DNA of 64,000 bases from Erythroxylum novogranatense (lineage: Eukaryota > Streptophyta > Magnoliopsida > Malpighiales > Erythroxylaceae), in NCBI GenBank assembly GCA_029891385.1, contig CM057226.1:13075225-13139224 (forward strand). The letters are read 5' to 3'. Positions 10,810-24,100 of the stretch are shown here, in pieces. Position 1 is the stretch's first letter; each line of letters begins with the position of its first letter. The position numbers and the translations under genes are program-made. The notes under the pieces are model-generated. The model did not search any database, had not been told where the DNA came from, and saw nothing but the letters and a program-made list of their open reading frames with translations.

Positions 10810-12480
10810 CTTACTACCCAAAAAAAAATTAAACTTTTCTCGATTTATTTATTGACACTCAAAATTTAAAAGTAATAATAAAATATTTAATTTTTAATTT
10901 TAATCTAACGTTAGCTTCGCTATTATCTTGCTAACGTAACTAATATTATGAATATTGTACCAAATTTGATATCGAATTGGGTTATGGTATAGTATTATAC
11001 GGTATCTTTTAATCTTTGAGTCTTATTTTTGGTAATTTTTAAATTTATAAAATAGTCTCTAAATTTTTAAAATTTATGAAATAGTCCATTATCATATTAT
11101 ACACTCGTATATATCTTTATTATATTCTAATTATTTCTATATATAATAATTATCTATATATAATATGTATCTAAATAAAATAATTTATTGTAAAATAATG
11201 AATTATTAATGTTTTTCTATTTTATCAAAATTTTGAATTATTTTTCTAGAACTGTTGTTTTCATATTCTATTTTATTTTACATTTAATTAAATACAATCA
11301 CAATTTTAATTTAATATATAAAATTAATTTAATAATTATTAATAAATATAATTAAAGTGAAAATATATAAATTTAAAATAAATTTGATTCAATAATTAAA
11401 AATATATAAAATAAATATTAGTTTATAAATAATAATTTTAAATTATTTATTTTAAAAATATATTTTAATAATACTTTATTAATAAATATTATATAAAATA
11501 TTAAAATAAATTTAAATAAAAATAATTTATTAGTAATAAAATAAAATAATTTATTCTTAAGTTTTATTTAATTTATAATTATTATTAGTAATAAAAATAT
11601 TTATTATTATTTTAAAACTTGGAAAAAAAAGTAGGCAGATGGAAGGGAGGGAGGAGGAAAATTTTAAAAATTTTGCAAAAAAAGTCCTTCAATTTTTTAA
11701 AATTTTCAATACTGATTAATATTTGGCCGATATTTTGAATATCAGCCGATACTAGCCAGTATAGTAAAAACAGAGTGTTACTAACTAGTGTTTAAACCCG
11801 ATACTAAAACTTAATATATTGTACCAATTTTGATCCAATAAGGTCGAATATCTATAAAAATGGACGTAGCATTGTGACGTGTCAATGGACTCTCACTAAT
11901 AAGAAATGTTAGCGTCGTTTGAAGCTTGATCAATGAAACGAAGTACTTCTCAACCTCAAGTCCCTAACTTTTCTCTAACTCATGTACGAAAACAAGTCTC
12001 TCATTTCTGGCTTTTGTGAGCAAGGTGATATAGACAAGGCTTTTCAACTCCATAAAAGCATGTCTCATAAAGGAATCGGTCCAGATATTGCCACTTATGA
12101 TGCCTTAACAAAGGGACTTTGTAAAGCTGGTGACATTAGAAGAGCAAGAGATCTATTTGATGAAATTCCTGAAAAAGGTCTAGTTCGTGATGCGGTGACT
12201 GAAGGTATGATTCCATTAATCATTGATCATTCCTGGAAGAAATACACTGAAGAAAGTTAGAAAGAAAGTTGCAAACATAGTGAAATTTACTTCGTTTGAT
12301 TATCATAAAATAACGGCTTCTTTTTATTAACGAGGGCATCCTAATACGTGGCAATGATACGTCAGTAAAGATAACGGTGAAATTAACATCGGATTAAAAT
12401 TAAAAAAAATTAAAAATTTGAACATTTTATTATTACTTTTTAAAATTTACGTTACGGTTGAAAAATTGAGGAAAATTTGG
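10810..12480. mobile_element. Inverted-repeat-bounded unit carrying a PPR fragment (candidate Pack-MULE-like element)
   Basis: The segment at about 10,810-10,935 matches, imperfectly and in reverse complement, about 12,345-12,480. Shared blocks include AAAAGTAATAATAAAAT, TTTTTAATTTTAATC and TTATCTT followed by ACGTA. The arms are roughly 125-135 bp and enclose about 1.4 kb: extremely AT-rich DNA and a fragment of a pentatricopeptide gene. Long TIRs around a captured gene piece are the hallmark of Pack-MULEs. I did not find a clean 9-bp target duplication, so the class is provisional. Confidence 0.4.
11982..12260 (+). pseudogene. PPR (P-class) gene fragment
   Basis: An open frame of 92 codons contains about two pentatricopeptide repeats: SLISGFCEQGDIDKAFQLHK then SMSHKGIGPDIATYDALTKG and LCKAGDIRRARDLFDEIPEK. 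Real PPR proteins have ten or more repeats plus a targeting peptide. Here the frame begins inside a repeat and ends in unrelated sequence, so this is a fragment and not a functional gene. P-class PPR proteins act in organellar RNA processing. It lies inside the inverted-repeat unit 10,810-12,480. Confidence 0.8.
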
Positions 12481-13431
12481 GTTTTCTTTTGCAATTAATC
12501 CTGTTATAAAACAAAAGCTTATATATTCATCTCATATATGGAAAAATTAAATAAAACTTTATATTACGAGCATGTTAATTATCTTTAAAATCTCTCTTTG
12601 TTTAGTAAACAACGTAACTAATTCTAAAACAAGCATGAGAAGTAAAAAGATAGATTCACCGAACTTATTGATTGAGAAAGAAAACATGTTAGATTATGTC
12701 TTATAACCAATATGTTGCTTACAATTTTATGTATAATATTATTTTTAATTACTATTTTTATGTTTTAATATTACAGATAAAAACTTTGAAACAATTAAGA
12801 TTGAATTGATATTTGAAAATATTTTTCAAATTTCAATTTACTCTAATCGAAAATTCTTTAAAACATTAATAATCAAAATCGGTGGAACATTCTCTCTAAT
12901 TATTTTAGAGTGGCGAATTCTTTATTAACTTATTCAATCGTTTTCATAAGGTCATATTATACCCAAGTAATACCAAATAAGCTACTATAATTAAAATAGG
13001 TCATAAATAACATCAAAATACTGTAATTCCTACTTGAGATACTCTAATAATCTTAAATCTAATGATCAATTATACAACCATGATAATAAGAAAATTCACA
13101 AATACATAAGTAAAATTTCATTTGATCTCGTCATAATCGAGTTAGTTCAGTAAACTTATTCTTTAATAAGAATTCACACGTTTGTTTAAGTGTCTCCATA
13201 CTTTATGATTATGGTTTCGTTAATATGACTTAACCTATGATGTCATAAATAAGATAGATTTTGTTCATTTAGCTTTCTTTCTTTCCATTTATGTTAAGGA
13301 TCAACCTTTCAAAGATCTAATTTATACAAATTATTTGTAAGTAATCTAGATCTATAATAGACATCATTTTATAAAAAGAACAATTCTTATCATTAATAAT
13401 AAGGACAAATTCATTCAAATCTAATTAAGAA
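12481..13431. other. AT-rich intergenic DNA
   Basis: No gene, RNA or clear repeat is seen in this stretch. Confidence 0.6.
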
Positions 13432-13570
13432 ATGAAAATGATGTTTCTAGTAATAAATAAGAAATAGAAATAAATGAAAATGATGTTTCTAGTAATAAAT
13501 AAGAAATAGAAATAAATGAAAATGATGTTTCTAGTAATAAATAAGAAATAGAAATGATGTTTCTAGTTCA
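13432..13570. repeat. 42-bp minisatellite, about 3.3 copies
   Basis: Copies begin at 13,432, 13,474 and 13,516 with ATGAAAATGATGTTTCTAG and are essentially identical. The array ends in a partial copy. The identity implies a recent expansion by slippage or unequal exchange. Confidence 0.95.
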
Positions 13571-13574
13571 AGGC

Positions 13575-14650
13575 TAAAAAGTAAAACTAAATTACAAGTT
13601 CCTCCGTTGCCAAATCGTAGGTCCAATTTGCCTTTTCCCAACAATCTTCTCCTTATTAACATCCGCCTACAGTTACAAATATGAGAATCATATTTAATGT
13701 CTAATACTTAAGAATTTGGAACATAAGTATAAAGATTAATCTCAATCATAAACATGTCTAAACAAGTAGATTCTATAAGCTTCTTATCTTTTCTGTTAAC
13801 AAGATAAGTTTTGCAATCCCTTTTTTAGTGTTCATTGTCTTCACAATGTAAATATGTGCCCTTATCACTGCTCTTTTTCTTGATACTAACTTTTTGCTTT
13901 GCTACTTTACTAGAAGTCTTATATTTATGTTATTATTCTTCTTATAACTCTTTTAATTGCTCTTGGAAGAATTCTTAACAAGAACGTAACTCGATTCCTT
14001 ATTAAGGGATCCTTCTTTAGTCTTAAGAATATTTAGCACTTCATGAAATGACACATCCCTCTTAATCATATAAAATTTCACAATGAACTATGAACAGCTT
14101 AGAGTAAGAGATTGAAGTACTAAATCAATACTTAACGCATTACCTATGACATAAGTAAATTAATTTTTTTTTTCTGTAGTCAATTGTCTTAAATACATGC
14201 AACTCAATTAAATCTCCTTCTGTGATCTTGCATTGATAAAATGCTCTAAAAGTCTCATAAACTTTTACTTTATTTTATGCTCCAAACAACTCCTTAAGAT
14301 GTATAATTACAGCAGGAGAATCTTAGTTGTCATGTTGCTTCTGAAGCTCAAAAGATAAGCTAGATAGTAATATATTTAGCTTATTTGCATTATTAATATG
14401 ACATTGATATAAGTCCAAGACTTCGTTAGTTGCATCCGGACTAGGCTTTGATGGAAGTAGAGTGTCAAGAACATACTCTTTTTTTCACCTGAAAACAATT
14501 CTCATCCTTCAGAACCGGTATGAGAAATAGCATCCAAAATGCTCTCAAGGAACAAAACATTAGATGAAAAAATTATTAAATTATACATCATAATCATGCA
14601 GGTTGAGTTCAATCTCTTCGACATTCTTAATATTTTAGTGGTCATAACAC
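13575..14650 (-). pseudogene. Decayed Ty1/copia gag (and start of protease region)
   Basis: On the minus strand the segment around 13,862-13,735 reads as a degraded copia-type zinc knuckle and its usual downstream context: KGTYLHCEDNEH, a stop, KRDCKTYLVN, then a run ending MFMIEINLYTYVPNS. The first Cys is lost (Tyr) and the Trp position is a stop. Further left, about 13,640-13,575, reads LGKGKLDLRFGNGG, like the GNG block near the copia protease/integrase boundary. Upstream gag (14,560-13,900) is recognisable only in pieces (LESILDAISHTGSEG; RDVSFHEVLNILKTKEGSL). There are many stops and frame changes, so this is a dead remnant. Confidence 0.7.
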
Positions 14651-14679
14651 ATTGCTAAACATCAATCTTAATATATTAT

Positions 14680-14965
14680 TACAAATTATTTAATTAGATA
14701 ATTAAATATAAATTAAAAGAATTTTTAATTTGTCTAATATAATTTATAATCATTGTCAATATATTAGGAATCGATAGGGCACTCATAAAGAGCAGTTAAA
14801 AAGAAACATCAAATCAAATTAAATTAGATTTAATTGTAAAGTTTGAAAATTTTCAAAGATCAAATATGAAATATTCAATTTTATTAGAATTAACTTAAAT
14901 TAAACTATGATTAGATTTTTATTTTAATTATAATTAGAATATTTAATATTAATAAAATAAACCTT
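14680..14965. repeat. Copia-associated LTR/UTR remnant shared with 25,155-25,450
   Basis: This block and 25,155-25,450 are homologous in the same orientation: TTTAATTAGATAA.TAAA, then ATTTGGAA/ATTAGGAATC, CATATAAAGAGC versus CATAAAGAGCAG, then GAAAAGTTTGA and AAATATGA.ATATT. It sits directly beside the copia gag remnant, where that element's 5' LTR would lie. Confidence 0.55.
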
Positions 14966-14980
14966 ATACATTTTTATTTA

Positions 14981-15335
14981 GCCTTTGTTTGGATCCTTAC
15001 GTGCACAAGAGAAAGAAAAGGAAATATTGAGAGGAAAAGAGGAGAAAAGAATGGAAGAGAAATGAGGTTTCCTTTTCTTTGCTTGTTTTCTTAATTTATT
15101 AAAGGAGGGAATTGAAATTTATATTGGACAAGATAAGAGGGATGGTTCTCTTATTTTGAATTTCTCATCTTTTCCAACCAATTTGATGGGAAATATTTTT
15201 GACCCAAATTTCTTTCACTTTCCTCTCCATTCTCTCACTTTCTCTTTACTTATTTTTGTCCAAACAGTGAAAATTAAGAGAAATTCAATTCTCTTCCTTT
15301 CTTTTCCCTTACTTTCCTTCAATCCAAACAAAGAC
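14981..15335. mobile_element. MITE-like element with CTTTGTTTGGAT termini
   Basis: A roughly 355-bp unit has inverted ends sharing a perfect 12-bp CTTTGTTTGGAT (14,983-14,994; reverse complement at 15,322-15,333). The left half is purine-rich (AAGAGAAAGAAAAGG..) and the right half pyrimidine-rich (CTTTCCTCTCCATTCTCTC), so the two halves can partly pair as a foldback. There is no open frame. TTTGGAT-type ends are common in plant MITEs, but the target duplication is not clear, so the superfamily is unassigned. Confidence 0.65.
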
Positions 15336-16216
15336 TTGTAAGAAATAAGTGTAAGAGAGTTAGCAGTATTGCTTATTCTTCTCAAAGTAATGGTTTTTTT
15401 TTTTTTGACTTTGTGGATATAATTAGAACCCGGATGTTTGGACATCTTTTGGTTGACAAGTTGGGAAAAAGTTTTGATATAAATTCAAATTAGATATGAT
15501 TCAGTTACTTTTATGATTCATAAGTTGTTGAATCATTGATATTCGATCAGAAAATTGGAATTTTTTTTTGTTTTTGCTCATTATTCGATCCCAGTTGATT
15601 TTATACTCCTTCCATTCGCAGAATAACAAACTTAAATGAATTGATATATCCACAATTTATTAAATAAGTTTATCAGAGCATGACTATTTGATATCATTAA
15701 AGTTGATAATACTAAATGGGTTGATCTTAATTTACTCAAGATTGACATCTCTTACACAAAATCAATTACATACCATCTTTTGTAAGATACATAAGCAAGA
15801 GCTGTGTGTTATTGGAAAATGGCATGAGAACAAACCAACCCTGAAAGTTGTTGAATGTTGAATCAAACACACCAATAATCAACTCAAACATTATTTATTA
15901 AAAGGTGTCTAAAACATGCAAAACATCGAGTACTACTAGAGCACACGCTCATGAACACACTCTTTCCACTAAGACACTGCATCAAAACTCTTTATTTGGA
16001 GTAACTGTGAAGAAAATAAAGAATAGCGAACAAGATGACCGAAAATTGAAAACAGAAGCAGAACAAGAGTGGAAGGTGACTGCAGAGGGTCCATAGAAGA
16101 AAATGACTAATACCAATCAGCCAGTGGCTAAAGCGTGCTCATCTTCCATTCTCGTTGCTTTAGAACGCATTTAACTATGCTACTATACATATGAATAATG
16201 TGTTATTATATTTAAT
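15336..16216. other. Intergenic DNA
   Basis: No supported gene. The short frames here (15,905-16,096) have no family resemblance. Confidence 0.5.
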
Positions 16217-16923
16217 GCCTGTTTGGATGGGCCTTTAGTAAATTAATAAATATTTTCTTCACTATAAAAGTCTTTTAAGAAAATATGTATTTTGTGTAAA
16301 ATAAAAATACCTTTTTAATAAATATGACTTTTTGATAGCTAACATATAGATTTTAAAAGTTCAAATTTAGAGCTTCTAAAAATCATCTCAAATAACTTTT
16401 CGAGTATATTTTTCAGATCAATTAATGAGTTTTTTAGTCCTTTTATCCTTATGTTTTATACATAATTTTCACAATATTTACAAACTCATCTTCACATTTA
16501 CTTAACTTGATATTTATTTTGAGTTTTATATAATATTATTTAGCTTTTATATATTTTAATATTTATTTTTATATTAGTTTTGCTTATCTTATAATTCATA
16601 TAAAAATTTAGTTAGATATATTTTCATTAATGTTTCGTATGGTTTAAAATTATATAATAATTAATATATTATGATTTGTATATTGTTTAATATACTTTAA
16701 ATAATATTTATATGCATAAATAATTTTATTACAAAATAAGATATAGTTAAAATTAAAAGTGATTTTTTAATGTTGTCGAACAATTTATTGTATGAAAATC
16801 TTTCAAAAAGTATTTTTAAATGACAGTTAAACAACTAACGACTTCTTAAAAAGTTCTTCTTAGAAATTTTTTAAAATATATAGTTATAAAATTTTACTAA
16901 TATAAGCACAACTAAACATAGGC
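16217..16923. mobile_element. Possible second MITE-like element (GCCTGTTTGGATG end)
   Basis: The left end GCCTGTTTGGATGGGCC and the right end, reading inward on the minus strand, GCCTATGTTTAGTTGTGC are partly similar inverted termini around about 700 bp of AT-rich non-coding DNA. The flanks are TTAAT on the left and TTAAA on the right. The match is weak and the boundaries may be wrong. Confidence 0.3.
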
Positions 16924-17793
16924 TTAAAACATATTAATCAATAATGGTGACAGCTTAATACAAATTTTAATGTAATTAAAGAAAGCGTGAATGATAATAT
17001 CAATCAACCAAAAGATATAACGTTGCGTTCAAAAATGGACTTTTAAGACATAATATATCAAGGAACCATCAAATCCATCAATATGTCAATTAGATTTTCT
17101 CATAAGATTCCGTACTAAATCAAAGATAAAAAGTAAGTACAAAGTTTTCTAGACAACTTAAATTATGTTGCATATTTTATTAATGATTAAAAATTCAATC
17201 TGGTTCGATTAATTCAATCGTAAAAATTTTGAAGCGTCTAATTTTTCAGTTTAATTTTTAATTTTTCGTTTGATTTAATTTAATAACTCTTATTCTTAGA
17301 AATTAATTAATTTATATTTAACTTTTCGATTTAATTTAATTTAATAATCTGTGGTTAAAAACTGAACAATTTATTAATTAATCTATTAGTTTTATAAACT
17401 AATCATTTTGTAAATTAAAATAAATAGATTAATTATTATTTAATAATCTACTTTTTAATTAAATTTTAAATCTTTTAATGGGTAAAGATAATTGTCTTTA
17501 ATTATTTTTCAATTTTTTAATTTTATTCAATTTTTAACCAATTTTATAACAATCGCTTAAACCTATTAAACCTTAAATATCTTTTATTACCAGCTTAACT
17601 TCCTGTATCGATTTTTAAAACATTAGTTTTGACTTTAATATAGAATACATTCATGGAGAATCAAGAAAAGAAACCTCTTAATATATTGAAATATTTTTAT
17701 TTATTCCACTCATAAATGTTATGCCGAATGTTAATCTTCCTTATGTTCCTTAGATACTATGTTTGTATCCTGGTCAATCATCCATAATGAAGA
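16924..17793. other. AT-rich intergenic DNA
   Basis: No coding or RNA feature is seen. Several imperfect direct repeats of an ATTTAATTTAATAA-like motif occur near 17,270-17,350. Confidence 0.5.
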
Positions 17794-18076
17794 TCAATTA
17801 CAAGCAAGTGCATATGAAGAAAAAATGTTCTTTTCTACTTGAATAATAGTAAGAGACCAACTTGGTGCAATTCTATCTTCCGGTTGAGAGTTGTTTTCAT
17901 CATGTAAACAACAATCTTGCACATTCAAGCACGATGAAAGGGCTATGGCTCCACGAGTTGTTTTCTCATTGGCCAAAGCAGAAACGAGGATTATGCTGTC
18001 AAGCATGTGAAGAAAATGAGAAGCTCTCTTCCATTTTCTCTTCCAAAATGAAGAATTCCAAGTTAGTAATGTCAAG
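17794..18076 (-). other. TRM10 3' UTR region
   Basis: Sequence after the TRM10 stop codon. A minus-strand open frame runs across it (18,180-17,794) but overlaps the last exon in another frame and has no domain, so I read it as untranslated. Confidence 0.5.
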
Positions 18077-20617
18077 CTAGATGGACATTTCAATGCACTT
18101 CTTTCTCTTCTCAAAAGGCTCATCTTTTTCCCCCTGCTCGTCTGAGTTTCCTTCTTTGCATTCTTCTGGTTCAACTTCACCTCTTTTTCTCTGAGGAATG
18201 ACTTGAAAGAACGAAGCCTTCCAATCTCTTGTTTCTAGAAACTTGAGCAGTATTTCTATTACTTGGTTAACTGTAAGAACCTGCACTCCAATCAACAAAA
18301 AGAGAGTTAAGTAGAAAGGCATGGAGACTTCTGGTCTCATTTGCTTAACCAAGGGAATGAAAAGCTAAATAATGGCGGAGTATTGAGTTTTCCAGGTTTC
18401 AGACCCAAGTGTTGGGGGTAAAACAATATGCTATCCTAACATACCCTACCAGAGTCTGGAATCAGAATTAGAATCAATCAACCCAACTTTAGGAAATCAA
18501 GTGACACAATCTAGTCATTTGAAAAAAAGCATCAAAATTTAATAACTTCTATGTGTAATTTAATATAGCACTTACACTCTTTGCAAACTCCTTTCAGCCA
18601 TTTTACAAAACTACTAGATTAGAGCATATCCAGCAAGCCTGGCAAGCATAGTGCATACCATGCATAATCTATTCTATTTACTCCGTAATTGTTTAAGACA
18701 AAGCCAATGTTCTAATAGCAGTGTTATTCATGTAATCATGTCCCAGTCTACAAAAGACTTAAAGACAATCTGCAGAATGCCATAAACCTAAGGTTTCAAT
18801 TTCATAGAACATTTGGATTCTATTTGCCACAAGAACAGCATGACTGCAATAGACCAGTACAGAAACAATATTCACAAAACTTCCAAGAAAATGATGAAGC
18901 AAACTAGAAAGCAACAAAACCTGAGAACTTGACATCTTCAAGTAATTTCCTATAGGAAGTTTTGCTGTTTCGATTCCCTGCTCTTCTGCTTTCTTCATCG
19001 TTATCCCCTTCCACCGATTACGATCAACCAAACCACCAATAATGTATACTTTCTTTGGGTCAAGTTCATCTAGCACTGTCTCAGAATCTGCTGTTAGATA
19101 TACCAGATTCTCCTTCTGATCTTGCAATGCTTCAATGTAAGATTGACTTTCCTTCTCAATTATCCATTTGTCAAATCCTGGAAGTCTTTGCAACTGGGTC
19201 TCAATTTCCCCACTGCAGCCAGTCAACCAGAGGTGACCAGGGTTTGCACATCTGCCATTCACTGCATAACAATACATAACCTGCAGATTCAATTAGGCTA
19301 CAGTCTGCCAGCACATAGAAAGTTTAATGTCAATCCACGTGATAATCACATTAATGAGCTTTTTCAAGCATCAAATAAGTAACGTCTGTAGCATATACGT
19401 CAATGTGAAGTTCAGAAGGTTAAATCATTGGAAGAGAAAGTTATAATATGAAAGGGTTAAATAGAGTAAAGAAAACCCTAAAGAATGAAGTAGTAGTTCT
19501 TGTTTCAAGATAACACCAATGAGGCGCAGAAAACTGCAACAACATTAATAATTATGAAATTACAATACATCTCAAAAGCTTACGTTTGTCAAAGTTTCCT
19601 GATTTCCACAAATACAGCCAATTGAATGGTGAATATTTTAATACATTAATACCAATAAATCTGCCATTATCTTCAAAACAAAACCCTGAAAACCATGCTT
19701 CAGTGATAATATTGATCACCTATCTATCCCAATTGTATCTATGTAGATCAAAAGATTCAAAACTTTTAACAAGTTCCTCCAGTTCATGACTCCCACTGAT
19801 ATGAAGCTCATACGTTTAAAGCTTCACAAAAGGTAATTGAAAAGCCTCATTGTCAACCAAAGCTAAAATTGCATAGCAACCTGATGATATGCTTGGTTCA
19901 TACTTGGCTCCACTGAAACCTTTCCCTCCCAAGTTCGGGTCTTTGCTAGAGCCATTAAACAAACTCCACTTTTCTTACCTATTACCATACTTTCGTAAAA
20001 CCATAACTGGATGATGATTCTTGTATCTATTCAAATTAAACCCAACACTTAAATCACTCAAACCAAGTTCAACTTTAAAACATAAGACACACATTTCACC
20101 AAAAACAATAAAAAGATTCAAACTTTCACTCCACTATATAAGTAAGTACACACTCCGCAGCATGCGCACATAACAAAATCACAAGAAGAATCGAGAAAAC
20201 CTGTTGAACGAGGCTATGGATTTCGTTTTCAGTCATTAGATGGGCAAACTCGAGATCAATAACAATGTTCTGACCCACTTCTTTAGCTCTTGTGAGCCTT
20301 CCAATCTTCTCTTCTTTCTCTTGTGAACGCTGCTCCATTCTCTCCCTCCTCAACTCTCTGCGCGACTCGATAAGCTTCGACCTCTCTTCTTCCGGAACGC
20401 TTGCCAGAGTCTCTTCCCATTCTTTACGCTTCCTCTCAGCTTCCTTCTTCTTTTGTTCTTTGATGAATGCCTTCTTTTCTGCTTTCTTTGCCTCGTACCT
20501 CTGCTGCTTTAGTAGCTTCTTCTGGGCATTTTTGGAGAGCTGTTGCTGTATGGATGGAGAATTCGATGGATTCTCCGGAGCGTTGGCGTCACCGTTATTT
20601 CCCTCCGTCCCCTCCAT
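18077..20617 (-). CDS. TRM10: tRNA (guanine(9)-N1)-methyltransferase, TRM10 homologue
   Basis: Three exons on the minus strand: 20617-20201, 19280-18921 and 18280-18077 (stop). Both introns are GT..AG in phase 0 (CAG|GTTTTC, CTCAG|GTTTTG; acceptors CTGCAG and GTGCAG). They give 326 residues, a typical TRM10 length. The enzyme methylates N1 of G9 in tRNAs using S-adenosylmethionine. Visible features: a long Lys/Arg/Glu-rich helical N-terminus (residues about 25-110) expected to bind t[14 protein letters not shown] at the start of the SPOUT fold, [15 protein letters not shown] with the conserved Asp of the active site, and [20 protein letters not shown] forming the cofactor knot. The C-terminus is acidic. 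Its start codon faces PDS5 at 41,407, head to head across the retroelement island. Confidence 0.95.
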
Positions 20618-21179
20618 TGAAGACTCTTGCGACCGCGCGGGAGGAATTTAGGTTATTGGTTAAAGAAAAGGCCAGACGACATCGTTTCAGAGGACGGTGA
20701 CTGAGAAACATTTACGTCACAGTCCAAGTCTTATTAATTATATTTATATGGTGATTGGCAAAAAGGGTATAATTAAACTTTTTAAGGAACTGTCTCTTTT
20801 ATTTTACTTTTGATTATTTTAAATTTTAAAAATAATATATTTGAATATTTTATAACTAATTTAAGTATCAATTTTAATAAAATGTAATTATTAAAATTAT
20901 TTATTTTAATAAAATACAGTATCTTAAGTGACCCTTACATAGTAACTTATTGTAGGAGTATAAAGCGATCATTCTTCTAAAATTATGAAAATATAGAATG
21001 TTGGTTTATGCCCCACGTCGAAAATAATTTAAAAGTATTCTTTATCTTATACATGTTTAGATGTATATGATAAAGATTATGAGATAATTATAAATTGCAA
21101 ATGAAATTATGATTATGAGATTCATATTATATTTATATATTATCCCTTATTCCTATTTATTGTTCTATTAAAACTGAAC
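20618..21179. other. TRM10 promoter/5' UTR and AT-rich spacer
   Basis: GC-richer sequence up to about 20,720 is the likely TRM10 leader and promoter. The rest, to the first LTR of the island, is AT-rich with no gene. Confidence 0.5.
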
Positions 21180-24100
21180 TGTAACATTCACTATCATAGG
21201 GTACATATCCAAATATTCAAGAATATTCAAGTACATAACCTATGATAATGGTATGTTAAAGCAAAAATAAATCCAACTTACACATGACATCAACTAACAT
21301 CCTTTAAAAGTCAACAAATTTTAAAACCATTCATTTCATTAATCTACAAAATTTACACCGTTTGCTTTAAACAAATATTTACATAACCTCATACAGGTTC
21401 TAACAAAAACTACAAAAATACAAGACACAACACTCCTGGGGTCAATTGACAGATTTCTGAGTCATAACAAAATCTAAAACGTCATTTAATCCTGTCTAAA
21501 GAACTAGGTCTCTTGTCCCGTACCTGAAAAGTCACATTTCAATTTTTTACGAGTTTTACGAACTCAGTGAATGAACTATCATTGATGATTTCACCGGATT
21601 CACATACACAAATCACATATTTCACAATTATTCATACAGAACATAAATATTTCAAATACTCACACTGTCATGGCACATCATTTAATCAATGCGAATTAGA
21701 TCATATATAAACACATACAGATCCATATGAGACTCCATATTCGTTATTAATGTTGTGATCAAATGCCTATCACATATACAATTACTGGCCCATTGGGCTC
21801 AGTCAGAAACATATATCACATAGCATAGCTCTACGTGCCAAATCATATATCATGGAGCAAAGTTTTAAGTGCAAGCACTTGATACTAGCAACTCCGGTCA
21901 CAACGTCTTTATTTGAGCATGCATTTTATGAAATGCATAATTCAGAATTTACCACATATCACAATCATGTATAAAACACAGTCAAAATTTCATAATCATC
22001 ATATCTAAGTCCCGCATTCAACTTTCGTTGAGAATTCACATAGTATAATACAATCAAAATTATTAGACAAATCAGAACTCTTCCAATACAGTCTCAAATA
22101 TTTATACTCCTCAAATTTTAAGTCTAGAATTCAGAAACAATAGCAACAATTCAATAATTGGGAACTTAAAAAAACAAATTAAATCAATTCTAGGAAATTC
22201 ATATAGGTTGACTCACTGTACGCTCCAAGAAGCAATTGCCTGAATGGTTCAGCAATTTTCAACTGGCGTCCGATTTGCTCCTCTAAAACATATACAACAC
22301 ATTTACAATATATCACATTTTTGCACTGATGTAAGTATTCCTTTATGGAAATGTACTTATATATAAAATATGCACAATGCATGTTCAATGACAATTTCGG
22401 GGTACTTTATTGTGATCCTTATCAACAATTCATTTAGATATCAAAGCTCTTATTAATACCATGTATATTTATAACTGGACCAAAACAAAACAATGTTAAA
22501 ATAATTTCATTATTTCATTGACCACTTCAGATTTTTCTTCTAATACACATACGAGTCAATTTTGCATACTAAATATGATAAAGTAAATGGCAAAATTAGG
22601 CAACATTTTCTTCTGGGAAATTGTTCATCAATGTCTTAAGTTTCTAATGACTCTAAGATTATCCAATTTGATTCAGTATTCTATGAGTTATGCTCACAAT
22701 ACCACAAACTATGTATATTTGAACTTTTGGTTAGTACATGATCATAACCTCAAATTGTATAACTCATATCTTTCAACTCATATATCAAAAAATTACAAAA
22801 TTAATAACAACTAAAAGCTAAGAGAATAAACTATAACTTTTGTGAAAACATCTTTGTCTGATTCAGCATATATCAATACAGTTTATTCAATAACAACAGG
22901 ACCTGATTTCTATCCCCGGTAGTGCTACTGCTTAAGCAAAGACTTACTTTCAAGCTCAATTTCAAGACCCTTAAGGACAAAATTCAAATTCAATTGCTAT
23001 TAACATTTGTAGCCAAATGTCTCTAGTTCAATATAAAATAAGAATCATTTCATTTAAAAATCTACATATCAAAATATAGCCAAAATACCAAAGCATGTTC
23101 AGTAAAACATTCTAGTTATTAAATTCCAGCACACCTCAACATTCTCATCATAACACCCCCTTTCGGGATAACTTTGCATGATCTTTATGACAAAAAAATG
23201 GTGTATTTCAGTAACACTTTCTTCTAGACAATTGTTCCACTATGTTTCCAGTTTCTAATAACACTAAAATTGTACAATTTGATTTAGTATACTGAAAGTT
23301 ATACCTAAAACAATTCATATTGTTTTTTTTTTAACTGTAACAGAACTCATAACTCTACTTCCAACTAGATTTTGAAATGTTTAGAGATAGAATTGACATT
23401 TGACTTCTTTAGGAAAGTTGTAGACTTATGTCTCTAGTTTAATCTGAATTAAGAATCAACTCATTTAGAAATACACAGATCAAGTTATAATCAGAATACA
23501 AAGATATGTTCAGTGACAGTTTTCCAGTTCATAATATTCCAGCACACTTTCACATCAACATCTTATACAATCTTCCTAATTCAATCATCATAAATTCTCT
23601 ATCATAACATGCTATAAACACTAATCATTTACTTACTTATTTAGTTCAAATCTCAGCTCAAAAGTCACTCTAAATCAGTACTCCAAACATGCAGAATCAT
23701 CACACATTCAAGGTGGAAACTTGAAAGATTTCAGTTAGGATAAGGCAGCTATATTCTGATTCTCTACTTAACTTTGTGAGGCATAAAAATGGATTATTTG
23801 TGCAACAATTATGCATAACCAGGAGCAAAATCAGGGAGGTGAAAGAAGAGAGTTTCGGTGATGTGTGTGAGAGGAGAAAGAACAAGAATGGGCTTAACCA
23901 AATTTGCTCCTGCTGAAAGTTACACTTAAGGTGTTAGTTGTCATCTAATGGAATGTCCATATGTCTAAAGTCATGTTCAACATGTATCAAGTATATATGT
24001 TGCCATATGTCACCATTAAAGCTAGGTCACATGTCATTTAAGTACATCAGCCACTTGTCCATTTATCAATGCCATTTGTCATCAACTTACCAACCTATTT

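Noticed and set aside
17794..18180. 128-codon minus-strand frame after TRM10
   Set aside because: It overlaps the last TRM10 exon in another frame and continues into the 3' UTR. No domain.
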